Assembly (NCBI GenBank): GCA_021646465.1
Contig: SOET01000013.1
Location: forward strand, 1 to 64,000
DNA from: Candidatus Kuenenia hertensis
GTDB lineage: Bacteria; Planctomycetota; Brocadiia; Brocadiales; Brocadiaceae
DNA: 64,000 nt
Direction of reading: 5' to 3'
Below, piece by piece: positions 40,482-47,770 of the stretch. Position numbers and translations under genes: made by a program. Position 1 is the stretch's first letter; the number at the start of each line of letters is the position of its first letter. Under the pieces are notes generated by a model. That model had not been told where the DNA came from, did not search any database, and saw nothing but the letters and a program-made list of their open reading frames with translations.

Positions 40482-40903
40482 TTTACTTCCTCCAAAAGTT
40501 CTCTTGGAGTTATAGCCCTAACTCCGAATTTATTTACTCCTTTAAAATCATGGGTGTTATGAGTTACTATAATCTTCGTTTCTGATGCAACTGCTAATTC
40601 TAAAATATGATCATCACTTGGATCTGATAAAAAGGGTCTCCATAAAAAATATATTTTGTGATGATTGCTTAATTCACATAAATTATCAAGAATTTGTTCG
40701 ATTTTCTTAAATGACAACTTTAAAATTGATTTATTTCTCTTTAGCACATCTTCGTATTCAAATAGTAGTGCAGTTGAAATGTTTATCTTTATTCTTTCTT
40801 TTTCGATTAATCTAAGAACTTGATAAGAAGCTCCTCGTGATGAATACAATCCAGCATACAATACGTTTGTATCAAGAATTGTATTTATTATGCCCATTAG
40901 CAA
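40478..40903 (-). CDS. PIN-domain toxin (PilT N-terminus family)
   Basis: 141 residues. INTILDTNVLYAGLYSSRGA (about 5-24) carries the first acidic residue of the PIN nuclease site. LLFEYEDVLKR gives a conserved glutamate and LSDPSDDHILELAVASETKI the DxxD-type acidic cluster. IVTHNTHDFKGV supplies the last. It matches the group called putative toxin-antitoxin toxin component of the PIN family. It should cleave RNA and be held inactive by the RHH protein encoded directly after. Start at 40903 (MLMG) or two codons later. Confidence 0.8.
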   Translation of the reverse strand: MLMGIINTILDTNVLYAGLYSSRGASYQVLRLIEKERIKINISTALLFEYEDVLKRNKSILKLSFKKIEQILDNLCELSNHHKIYFLWRPFLSDPSDDHILELAVASETKIIVTHNTHDFKGVNKFGVRAITPRELLEEVK

Positions 40904-41203
40904 ATGATACTGTATATGGTATTACATATCAACAATTTTTTCCGGATGATAATAGCGCGCAAAACAATCCTGTATAGCAGGCAAAATAATAAATTTGATA
41001 ATTTGTATGGGTAGGTGGCGGTTGTGTTTGCTTAGAGAATAATACATTCTGACAATGATTTTATAAGATAGGGATTCGCGTCTGATTTACATGGCTGTTT
41101 GCGCTCGACCATTTGTACTTGTGTGGTTTTCTCACGATACCGGCGTATACGTGTCTGTCATCAAGGATGCAGGAATAAAATCTTCCCCGCCACGATTATT
41201 ATT
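40904..41203. other. Gap of 300 bp with a dispersed repeat
   Basis: No coding frame that looks like protein. From about 41122, GTGGTTTTCTCACGATACCG starts a sequence that recurs near 43923 (GTGGTTTTCATATGATACCG), and its second half resembles 40172-40228. The rest is AT-rich and may hold the promoter of the PIN toxin operon. Confidence 0.4.
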
Positions 41204-41440
41204 TCAAGGCAGGGTCAGTTCTGATTTTTCTCCGGTTGCCTTGTTAATAATAAAAAGCCTGCCAGCATCTTCCTTTTTTAATTGTTCGTTGGCGTTAAGC
41301 AATTCTATCCCATAAATGGTACCGTCGGGAGCGATATCGATGTTGATTTCCTCACCTACCTTTATTGTCTCCACTTCAGATGTTTTTTCATGTAGTCTTA
41401 TATACGCTATATTGTATCTTGGATCGTAGGTTAGCCTCAA
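41204..41440 (-). CDS. DUF2283 family protein
   Basis: 78 residues with the DUF2283 pattern: LTYDPRYNIAYIRLHEKTSE at the start, then EEINIDIAPDGTIYGIELLN. The family is small and often lies beside toxin-like DUF4258 or similar genes; its biochemical role is not known. The start overlaps the end of a frameshifted small gene (41388-41622), as in a two-gene operon. Confidence 0.75.
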   Translation of the reverse strand: MRLTYDPRYNIAYIRLHEKTSEVETIKVGEEINIDIAPDGTIYGIELLNANEQLKKEDAGRLFIINKATGEKSELTLP

Positions 41441-41622
41441 TTTCTTCCTCGCAAAATGTCATCAAAATGGAAGTTTCTTCTAAAACCCATCCTGCCAAAC
41501 TTTGCCGGGAAAGCCTTTCCCAAGTTTCATTGTCAACGGCAAGGTCTATTATAACTTCACCATAATGTGCAATTTGTTCCTTCGCATCCTTGCGTATTTA
41601 CGAATGTTACAAGAAAGGTCAT
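41388..41622 (-). pseudogene. Frameshifted small gene in front of the DUF2283 gene
   Basis: ATG at 41622 has a full AGGAGG site a few bases upstream but hits TGA after 21 codons. Skipping one A in GTAAATACG near 41597 opens a 77-residue frame (MTFLVTFVIRKDAKEQIAHY, then GEVIIDLAVDNETWERLSRQ and further) that ends at 41388-41390 inside the DUF2283 gene. The strong ribosome site and the overlap make this the true gene. Either it is dead, the sequence has an error, or a shift is made during translation. I do not recognise the family; an antitoxin or toxin partner is plausible. Confidence 0.55.
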
Positions 41623-41712
41623 TTTTACCTCCTATAAGTAGATAACGATAAGCTCACCGGCGGCAATGGAGCGCAGCGGAATTGCCGTCCGGTGGAGCGC
41701 CTTGTTGGGCGG

Positions 41713-42708
41713 TTACTCCGTGCCGTATGATGCTTCTAACTCCCTGATCATTAAATCCATCTGCACAGGTTCCTTAGTATATGTATTGATTGATTCTGTA
41801 ACCTTTTTTGCGATAGCTACTGATTTTTCCTCTTTCTCAATTCCAATATATTGTCTTCCTTCACTAATGGCTGCCATCGCAGTTGTTCCACTCCCCATAA
41901 AACAATCAAGAACAACCTCACCCGGTTCAGTAAAAAGCTTTATCGCTCTTCTCGGAAGTTCAACAGGAAATTTAGAATCGTGATCTGCATTGCTACGAAC
42001 AGATGGTATTTCCCATACACCTCTTGAACCCCAATTTACCCATTCTTCCTTTGTCAATCTTGAACGGTCAACCTTAGTAATTCCCGGCTTCCAAAAAATA
42101 TACAGATATTCAGACTCGTCTACAGAACGATAGGATATAGTGTGCCACCGTGAATTTTCCCATGCTGCATCTTTTACCCATATCCTACGATCATACAAGT
42201 AGAATCCAGCGGATAAAGCTGCCTCTTCTATTAACCCTCCAACTAAGAAAACCCTGGTTTGCGATTGGTATTTTCCACCTCTGATGTTATTTCCATTAAG
42301 CCTTCTATCGATAGTTTGTTCACTACATCCGAAGTGCTCTGCGAGTTTGTATCTGTTCCAGTCAGGATGTTTTTTCCTGACTGCCAATATATTTTCTTTG
42401 GAAAGCGAAATTTTTCTTCGGGAGATGTTTTCGGCCATGATTTTTGGCATACCTTCATCCCTAAAGCATAAAATATCAGCAATATTGATCGCCAAAAATC
42501 CACCAGGCTTGATAATTGGAAAGTGCAAAGCAATAACATCTCTTAATAGGTTTTTCCAATCATCAAATGACAAATCTTTTTCATATTCTTTGCCAACGAA
42601 ATAAGGCGGAGACCATACACTTAAAGCAATTGAATTTTTCTCAATTCTATTTAATAGATTTCTGGAGTCTCCATGGTAAATTTCGTTCGGAGTTAGCGGA
42701 TTAAACAT
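41713..42708 (-). CDS. N4-cytosine-type DNA methyltransferase of a SfiI-like system
   Basis: About 331 residues from ATG at 42708, which follows the endonuclease stop; an upstream GTG at 42735 would overlap it. SVWSPPYFVGKEY is catalytic motif IV in its SPPY form, typical of N4-cytosine enzymes, and comes before motif I (DCFMGSGTTAMAAISEGRQY, about 279-298 of the longer form): beta order. Between them lies an inserted helix-turn-helix-like stretch (RKKHPDWNRYKLAEHFGCSE). It should protect the SfiI-type site from the endonuclease encoded just before it. Confidence 0.82.
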   Translation of the reverse strand: MFNPLTPNEIYHGDSRNLLNRIEKNSIALSVWSPPYFVGKEYEKDLSFDDWKNLLRDVIALHFPIIKPGGFLAINIADILCFRDEGMPKIMAENISRRKISLSKENILAVRKKHPDWNRYKLAEHFGCSEQTIDRRLNGNNIRGGKYQSQTRVFLVGGLIEEAALSAGFYLYDRRIWVKDAAWENSRWHTISYRSVDESEYLYIFWKPGITKVDRSRLTKEEWVNWGSRGVWEIPSVRSNADHDSKFPVELPRRAIKLFTEPGEVVLDCFMGSGTTAMAAISEGRQYIGIEKEEKSVAIAKKVTESINTYTKEPVQMDLMIRELEASYGTE

Positions 42709-42710
42709 CT

Positions 42711-43430
42711 TTATGACTGCCATACGCCTATACACTCCTTTCTATCATGATCATAGGTTAATGTTTGGATACGCCAGCTTGCTTTTTCTTTTAACCTGCT
42801 AAAACTAACCCTTACCCTGAAGTCTTCGCCCAATGTCGGAGCATTTCTACCAGCCAGCCAAATTCCATCATCTGCACTTGGATTATACCTGTCTTGTAAC
42901 TTCCCATTAGGAATTGCAGCTATAGTGACTTCACGCAAATTATGAATACCGGTATCGTCATCATCGTACATAAAATGTATAAGGCATGTTGTCGTTAAAT
43001 AATTTTTCCCTCCATATTCGGATATTTCTGGGAGAAATCCTTTTTCATTTACCTCTGCACCCGATCGCCTTTGCCTTACCCACAATGATGTCTGGGACAT
43101 TTGAATTGTAGCGGAGCGATTTTCTTTCTCGGCTTTTGAATCAATGAACAAGGCTTGTCTGACAGTTTCATCAGGAAGTATCACATACCTTGCTTTCTTG
43201 TAATCTACTGTGCCATACACTCTTTGTTGAACATTAAATCCCGAAAGCCTATCAAGCAGTTCTCTTGTGATATCTTCCGCAATATCTTTAACACTATCTG
43301 GTGATTTAAGAAATATTTCATGGGCCTCCATTCCAAAATCAAGGACTGCTTGAAATATCCAGCGCAAAGTCAGTTTTTCAATTCGCTCTATCTCATCCAA
43401 TGATAAGATATCAGGGTCTTTTTCAGTCAT
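42711..43430 (-). CDS. SfiI-family type II restriction endonuclease
   Basis: 239 residues. Similarity to SfiI is seen along the whole length: LSLDEIERIEKLTLRWIFQA at the start, then AEDITRELLDRL, VDYKKARYVILPD, ALFIDSKAEKENRSATIQMS (the catalytic D-x-K strand), IPNGKLQDRYNP and VRVSFSRLKEKASWRIQTL. SfiI is a tetrameric enzyme that cuts an interrupted GGCC-type palindrome; the target of this one can differ. It precedes the SPPY methyltransferase on the same strand. Slightly shorter than SfiI (about 269 residues) at both ends. Confidence 0.78.
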   Translation of the reverse strand: MTEKDPDILSLDEIERIEKLTLRWIFQAVLDFGMEAHEIFLKSPDSVKDIAEDITRELLDRLSGFNVQQRVYGTVDYKKARYVILPDETVRQALFIDSKAEKENRSATIQMSQTSLWVRQRRSGAEVNEKGFLPEISEYGGKNYLTTTCLIHFMYDDDDTGIHNLREVTIAAIPNGKLQDRYNPSADDGIWLAGRNAPTLGEDFRVRVSFSRLKEKASWRIQTLTYDHDRKECIGVWQS

Positions 43431-43655
43431 ATTTATCCTTTAGTTCGTTCTTTCCGCCGAACTTTATATTAGACGTCCCAAATATCATTTATTTTACGGC
43501 AATTGTGAAATATATTTCTATTTGTATACCTTACCGCTAAGTGCTGGCATCATAATAGATAACTCCAAAAACATAATCAAGCTTATTTTCTTGTTATGTA
43601 TTGTATTTGCAGCATAATACGACAACATTTCCCTTGTGATTTTACAATAATTTAT

Positions 43656-43798
43656 GTAATTATTCAGCGAAATAATCATCGCCTGAATCCCCCTTAAAAA
43701 AGGGGGACTCAGGGGGTTGTAATAAAACATTAAATTTAAGACAACCCCCTAACCCCCTTTAATAAAGGGGAATATGGTAAATTTCGCTGAATAGTTAC
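43656..43798. mobile_element. MITE-like element with 18-bp terminal inverted repeats
   Basis: 143 bp bounded by GTAATTATTCAGCGAAAT (43656-43673) and ATTTCGCTGAATAGTTAC (43781-43798), which pair at 17 of 18 positions. Inside lies a second imperfect inverted repeat with GGGGGTTGT (to 43720) and ACAACCCCCTAACCCCC (from 43741) around a 20-base spacer. Non-coding. One end recurs at 12150-12166. No transposase is present, so it would need one from elsewhere. Confidence 0.65.
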
Positions 43799-43838
43799 TA
43801 ATTTATGGGTATATAAAGGATATCTATTACGATAAAAA

Positions 43839-43907
43839 ATGAAAATTGCAGTGATGCAGCCGCATTTTTTCCCTTACCTGGGATATTGCCAGTTTGTGTG
43901 TACCTGA
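43839..43907 (+). pseudogene. N-terminal fragment of a WbqC-like gene
   Basis: 22 codons from ATG at 43839, MKIAVMQPHFFPYLGYCQFV and two more residues, then TGA. This is the highly conserved start of WbqC-family proteins (about 230 residues), which are found in O-antigen and glycan loci. Nothing of the rest follows; DNA related to a dispersed repeat begins near 43923. So the gene was cut off, perhaps by the nearby MITE-like element. Confidence 0.6.
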
Positions 43908-43979
43908 CCATTATCCTTGCGTGGTTTTCATATGATACCGGAATAGACAGGATTGTTTTCTGGAATTTTTTGTAGTTAT

Positions 43980-45659
43980 TCAAATTAATGGGAGTATTTT
44001 TTCTTTAATTTTTTCTATGGGAATAGAAAAATTTTCATGAAGCGGATGCCAGTGTGAACCAGGCTTGCCAGGACCAGAAATCAATATCAACTCACTCTCG
44101 GAAATCTGAGCCATCAAACCATTCAAATGCAAATCAAACATACTTCCTTCTTTCAACAGGATGATAATTTTACTTCCTTCCTTACAAAAAACCATATTTG
44201 TAAGCGCCGATCCTGCAGGGCCAATAACGACATCGGCAGTATTGAAATAGCCAATGGTTTCCTCAATGCATAATTTTTCAGGATAAAGAATTTCAAATCC
44301 ATTTTTTACGAGAAAATCACATATTTCTTTTTCATTGAGCAATTTTCTTAAAGAATTTTTTTGTCGACTTAAATAAATGCGTACTCCTGCTTTTTTGCCT
44401 TCCTGTTTAAGCTTTCCATGTATCAAAAGATTATTTCGGATATATCGTAACGACTGAGGCGTTATTCGTTCTCCAAATGTTTGTTTTTCTATAGGTGTAT
44501 TGGGTAAATAATCATAAGGGCAAAAACCGAATTTCGGAGCAACTAATAATTTATCAAAGATAATAGAACTATTTGGAGGGATAGTACGGATTTCATGTTG
44601 ATTGTGGGTCAGTAACTCCAGGGCATGGATAAAATCTTTTGGTAATTCATCAATGTAAATCGGATATTCTTTAAAATTTGGGTACTGTTCAAACATCTGA
44701 ATTTTAGGTAAATACTCTTCGAACCAATGACCATATACATTACTTGGCACTCCGGATAACATTATTCCGCACTTAGCATGAGTTGTTTGAAATCCAGTAT
44801 AATCGCATAGTATTTTTTGCTGATCATTATATTTAATTACAAGGGAATCTGCCCTCAAACTGACCCTTGAGCTGCGTGGGTCCACAGCAAGATCATACAG
44901 TGCGGCACGGTCTTCAGCTATAACAAAGTTGCATCGGGAAAAGATTCTTGCATTGCGGATTTCAGCAACATATAACTCGTTTGCCAGAAATGTCTTTTTA
45001 TCGTATAGACCTGGCGTATCACAATCAAATGGTATTTTAGGGACGACAATCTCCTCTTGTTCTTTGACCAATTGATAGTGGTTTGAAGATTGTCTACACC
45101 ATTCTTTAGCACTACATAGCGGATATATTTGAATTTGCGAATCGTTTGCTTTTGCAGTAGCTGTTAGGTAGTGGGCCTTTGCGTCTTCATATTCTTTTTT
45201 GGAAAACAGTACTTTTCCATATTCAAAATGAGCTTTTTTTGAATCGGGACTGATTTGTAATAATTCCTGGAGTACCATCTCGGCAGCATCCTGATTTTCG
45301 AATGATTGAAATTTAGAAGCCAGCCGGAATAGTGTTTCTACTTTTCCCTGGTGTTTATGATGTCGTAAAGCTTCGCCTGATTTTCCCTGAACTTTATAGA
45401 GTTCAGCCAAATTGTTCCACACATTGATATCATTGTCATTGAGTGAAATCGAATGAACGAATAGCTTTAAAGCCTCTTGTATTCTTCCTTTCTTCATAAC
45501 AATAATGCCGAGATTATTCAAGGCATCCGGTTTGTTCGGAACGACCTGGAGTATTTTTCTTAAGAGGGTCTCTGCCTGATCAAGTTGTCCATGTTGATAA
45601 TTATGGATGGCCAGCTTCATTGCTTCTTCAATAGATAATTCTTTTTCTTCAATGCTCAT
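43980..45659 (-). CDS. TPR domain fused to GT61-type glycosyltransferase
   Basis: 559 residues. The first 190 are TPR repeats (LAIHNYQHGQLDQAETLLRK, LNNLGIIVMKKGRIQEALKL, WNNLAELYKVQGKSGEALRH). From about 200 on is a GT61 domain (DUF563): GVPSNVYGHWFEEYLPKIQM, RIYLSRQKNSLRKLLNEKEI, ETIGYFNTADVVIGPAGSAL and TNMVFCKEGSKIIIL are typical. GT61 enzymes add xylose or GlcNAc to protein or glycan acceptors in other organisms. TPR arrays often select protein substrates, so protein glycosylation is plausible. 96 bp behind an acyltransferase gene. Confidence 0.8.
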   Translation of the reverse strand: MSIEEKELSIEEAMKLAIHNYQHGQLDQAETLLRKILQVVPNKPDALNNLGIIVMKKGRIQEALKLFVHSISLNDNDINVWNNLAELYKVQGKSGEALRHHKHQGKVETLFRLASKFQSFENQDAAEMVLQELLQISPDSKKAHFEYGKVLFSKKEYEDAKAHYLTATAKANDSQIQIYPLCSAKEWCRQSSNHYQLVKEQEEIVVPKIPFDCDTPGLYDKKTFLANELYVAEIRNARIFSRCNFVIAEDRAALYDLAVDPRSSRVSLRADSLVIKYNDQQKILCDYTGFQTTHAKCGIMLSGVPSNVYGHWFEEYLPKIQMFEQYPNFKEYPIYIDELPKDFIHALELLTHNQHEIRTIPPNSSIIFDKLLVAPKFGFCPYDYLPNTPIEKQTFGERITPQSLRYIRNNLLIHGKLKQEGKKAGVRIYLSRQKNSLRKLLNEKEICDFLVKNGFEILYPEKLCIEETIGYFNTADVVIGPAGSALTNMVFCKEGSKIIILLKEGSMFDLHLNGLMAQISESELILISGPGKPGSHWHPLHENFSIPIEKIKEKILPLI

Positions 45660-45755
45660 GATTATATTTTTCCTTTAAACAAGTGAATAGCGAAAAATGC
45701 CAGAAAAGTAAGTAAGTCATACAAAAAGATGCAAAAACAGAAAATAGTTTTTATT

Positions 45756-46430
45756 TTATTGTTTTAATTCGTCCATTAGTTGTTTCTCAAGCTCCAGAAG
45801 CTTTTTTGAGCGGTTTTTTAGTTTTCTTGCCGGACATCCAAAATAAATTCCCCATGGCGCTAAATTTTTATTTACTAATGAAAGCGCCCCAACAGCGGAA
45901 CCTTCTCCAATGGCGATATTGGGTAAAATTACACTTCCAGCCCCAATGATTACATGACGTTCAAGGCAAACTGTGCCCCGGTTTATCTTTGTGTAATTCC
46001 TGGGAATAGTCGGATTGGTAAGATGATTTCCTGAATAATCGTCAGCACGACTATATATCTGAACACCATGTGATAATCCGCTGAAATCGTTCATGATTAT
46101 TCCTTCTCCACCGGTTAAAATGCAATAGCCTCCTATATGAACAAAAGAACCAATAGTGACATATCCATTTCCTAATGCTATAATTGAAGAAAATCCATCA
46201 ATACGTACGTTGTCTCCAATAGAAATATTATTTGCACCAATAATTGTGCAATTCTTTGCAATTTTTACGTTTTTTCCTAACTTTCTAAATCCTTCATCCT
46301 TCAAATCATCTTCGCAATAGTATCCCGGATCAAATTTTTTGCCCAAGGGAATCTCCTTTTTTAAAATAAATATTGAGCCTAATCGTTTCTTATTACTTGC
46401 TTTATGTTTTATTTTCAATAAAATATGCAT
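45756..46430 (-). CDS. Left-handed beta-helix acyltransferase
   Basis: About 224 residues from ATG at 46430 (TTG six bases earlier is the other choice). Hexapeptide repeats run from about 55 to 185 (IGANNISIGDNVRIDGFSSI, IGSFVHIGGYCILTGGEGII, VIIGAGSVILPNIAIGEGSA), followed by PWGIYFGCPARKLKNRSK, the usual end of sugar O-acetyltransferases such as WbbJ. It should form a trimer and acetylate a sugar of the surface glycan using acetyl-CoA. Divergent from the DegT aminotransferase gene. Confidence 0.82.
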   Translation of the reverse strand: MHILLKIKHKASNKKRLGSIFILKKEIPLGKKFDPGYYCEDDLKDEGFRKLGKNVKIAKNCTIIGANNISIGDNVRIDGFSSIIALGNGYVTIGSFVHIGGYCILTGGEGIIMNDFSGLSHGVQIYSRADDYSGNHLTNPTIPRNYTKINRGTVCLERHVIIGAGSVILPNIAIGEGSAVGALSLVNKNLAPWGIYFGCPARKLKNRSKKLLELEKQLMDELKQ

Positions 46431-46588
46431 TGTCAATCAATTACCGAATTATGAAAAAATGAAATTCTTTTTCCAGATGTATAGCATAATTATATACTAA
46501 GTTATTTTAAAATGGTAATTTTGTCTACATTTAGTAAAACATGAAAATAAACAAACATTCAAAATTTTTCTGTAGAATATATTGAAAA

Positions 46589-47704
46589 ATGATGCGTTAT
46601 CCCGTCCTGGTGCCAGATTTGCCGACAAAGGAACAATTGCTTCCCTGGTTGGCTAAAATTGACTCCAACAGGTGGTATACAAATTTTGGCCCGCTGGTTC
46701 AGGAGTTTGAATCAAAACTGGCACGGCTTCTTTCGCTGGATACGGCTTATCTTGCGACGGTAAGCTCCGGTACCGCGGCGCTGGAACTTGCATTGCTTTC
46801 ATATGATTTGCCAAAAAATAGTTGTGTTCTTGTTCCCTCGTTTTCCTTCCCTGCAACTGCTACCTCAGTGAAACGTGCCGGATTATGTCCAGTTCTTACC
46901 GATGTTGACCCTGAAACATGGACATTGACTCCGGAGATTGCATATCAAGTGCTTGAGAAAAATTCTTGTAGTATGGTTATGCCTGTTGCAGCCTTTGGAT
47001 GCCCGTTGCCGATAGAAACCTGGGATAAATTTAACAGTGATACGGGTATTCCTGTCTTGATAGATGCTGCCGCCTCTTTTGGCAGTCAGGCTATCGGAAC
47101 CCGATGTTCCATTGCTTTTAGTTTTCATGGTACGAAGGCTTTCGGGATAGGTGAAGGCGGTTTGGTTGTTGCTAAATCTGCGGACTTTATTAAAAAGATC
47201 AGGCAGTTATGTAATTTTGGTTTTGATGGGGGCGTTATTGCCCGATGTGGTTGTAATGCTAAAATGAGTGAATATCATGCGGCGGTAGGTTTGGCGCAGT
47301 ATAGCCGATGGAACGGAATAGTAAAGCAACGACAAAGTCTTTTGCAAATTTATAAGCATTTGTTGAAAAATACAGGCATCGAAATTAGCTTTCAGCAAAC
47401 ACCGGAGCGCTATATACCAGCACTATTACCTATCTTGATCCCTTTTTCAAACTCTTTATCAACGGTCATTGATTCTTTAACAGACCATGGTATTCAGACA
47501 CGCTGCTGGTATAGTCCTCCGTTGCATAAACATCCGGCATTTATCGGTGATAAAACAATACCACCTGATGGGAAGGCATATTTACCGGTAACTGAAAATT
47601 TATCAAACTATTTATTGGGACTGCCGTTTCATTCCTTATTAGAGGAAAAGGATATCGTTTATATTTGTGACGTATTATCCATGTCTTTAAATGGTAAAAA
47701 GTAA
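46589..47704 (+). CDS. DegT/DnrJ/EryC1-family aminotransferase
   Basis: 371 residues, PLP enzyme of fold type I. RWYTNFGPLVQEFESKLARL at the start and AYLATVSSGTAALELAL are family signatures. VLIDAAASFGSQ has the aspartate that pairs with the PLP nitrogen. SFHGTKAFGIGEGGLVV holds the lysine (about 190) that binds PLP. Such enzymes make 3- or 4-amino sugars for lipopolysaccharide, S-layer glycan or secondary metabolites, or act as dehydratases. The product here is probably an amino sugar for the neighbouring glycan genes. Confidence 0.85.
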   Translation: MMRYPVLVPDLPTKEQLLPWLAKIDSNRWYTNFGPLVQEFESKLARLLSLDTAYLATVSSGTAALELALLSYDLPKNSCVLVPSFSFPATATSVKRAGLCPVLTDVDPETWTLTPEIAYQVLEKNSCSMVMPVAAFGCPLPIETWDKFNSDTGIPVLIDAAASFGSQAIGTRCSIAFSFHGTKAFGIGEGGLVVAKSADFIKKIRQLCNFGFDGGVIARCGCNAKMSEYHAAVGLAQYSRWNGIVKQRQSLLQIYKHLLKNTGIEISFQQTPERYIPALLPILIPFSNSLSTVIDSLTDHGIQTRCWYSPPLHKHPAFIGDKTIPPDGKAYLPVTENLSNYLLGLPFHSLLEEKDIVYICDVLSMSLNGKK

Positions 47705-47770
47705 AAAAATATCTGACACGGTAAAGAAATATATATTCAAGTATTGTGTATTTTATGTTTGGAGAAACCA

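Noticed and set aside
43518-43730. Minus-strand 70-codon frame over the MITE-like element
   Set aside because: Much of it is encoded by the palindromic repeat (PLSPPFLRG). Composition is that of repeat DNA, not of a protein.
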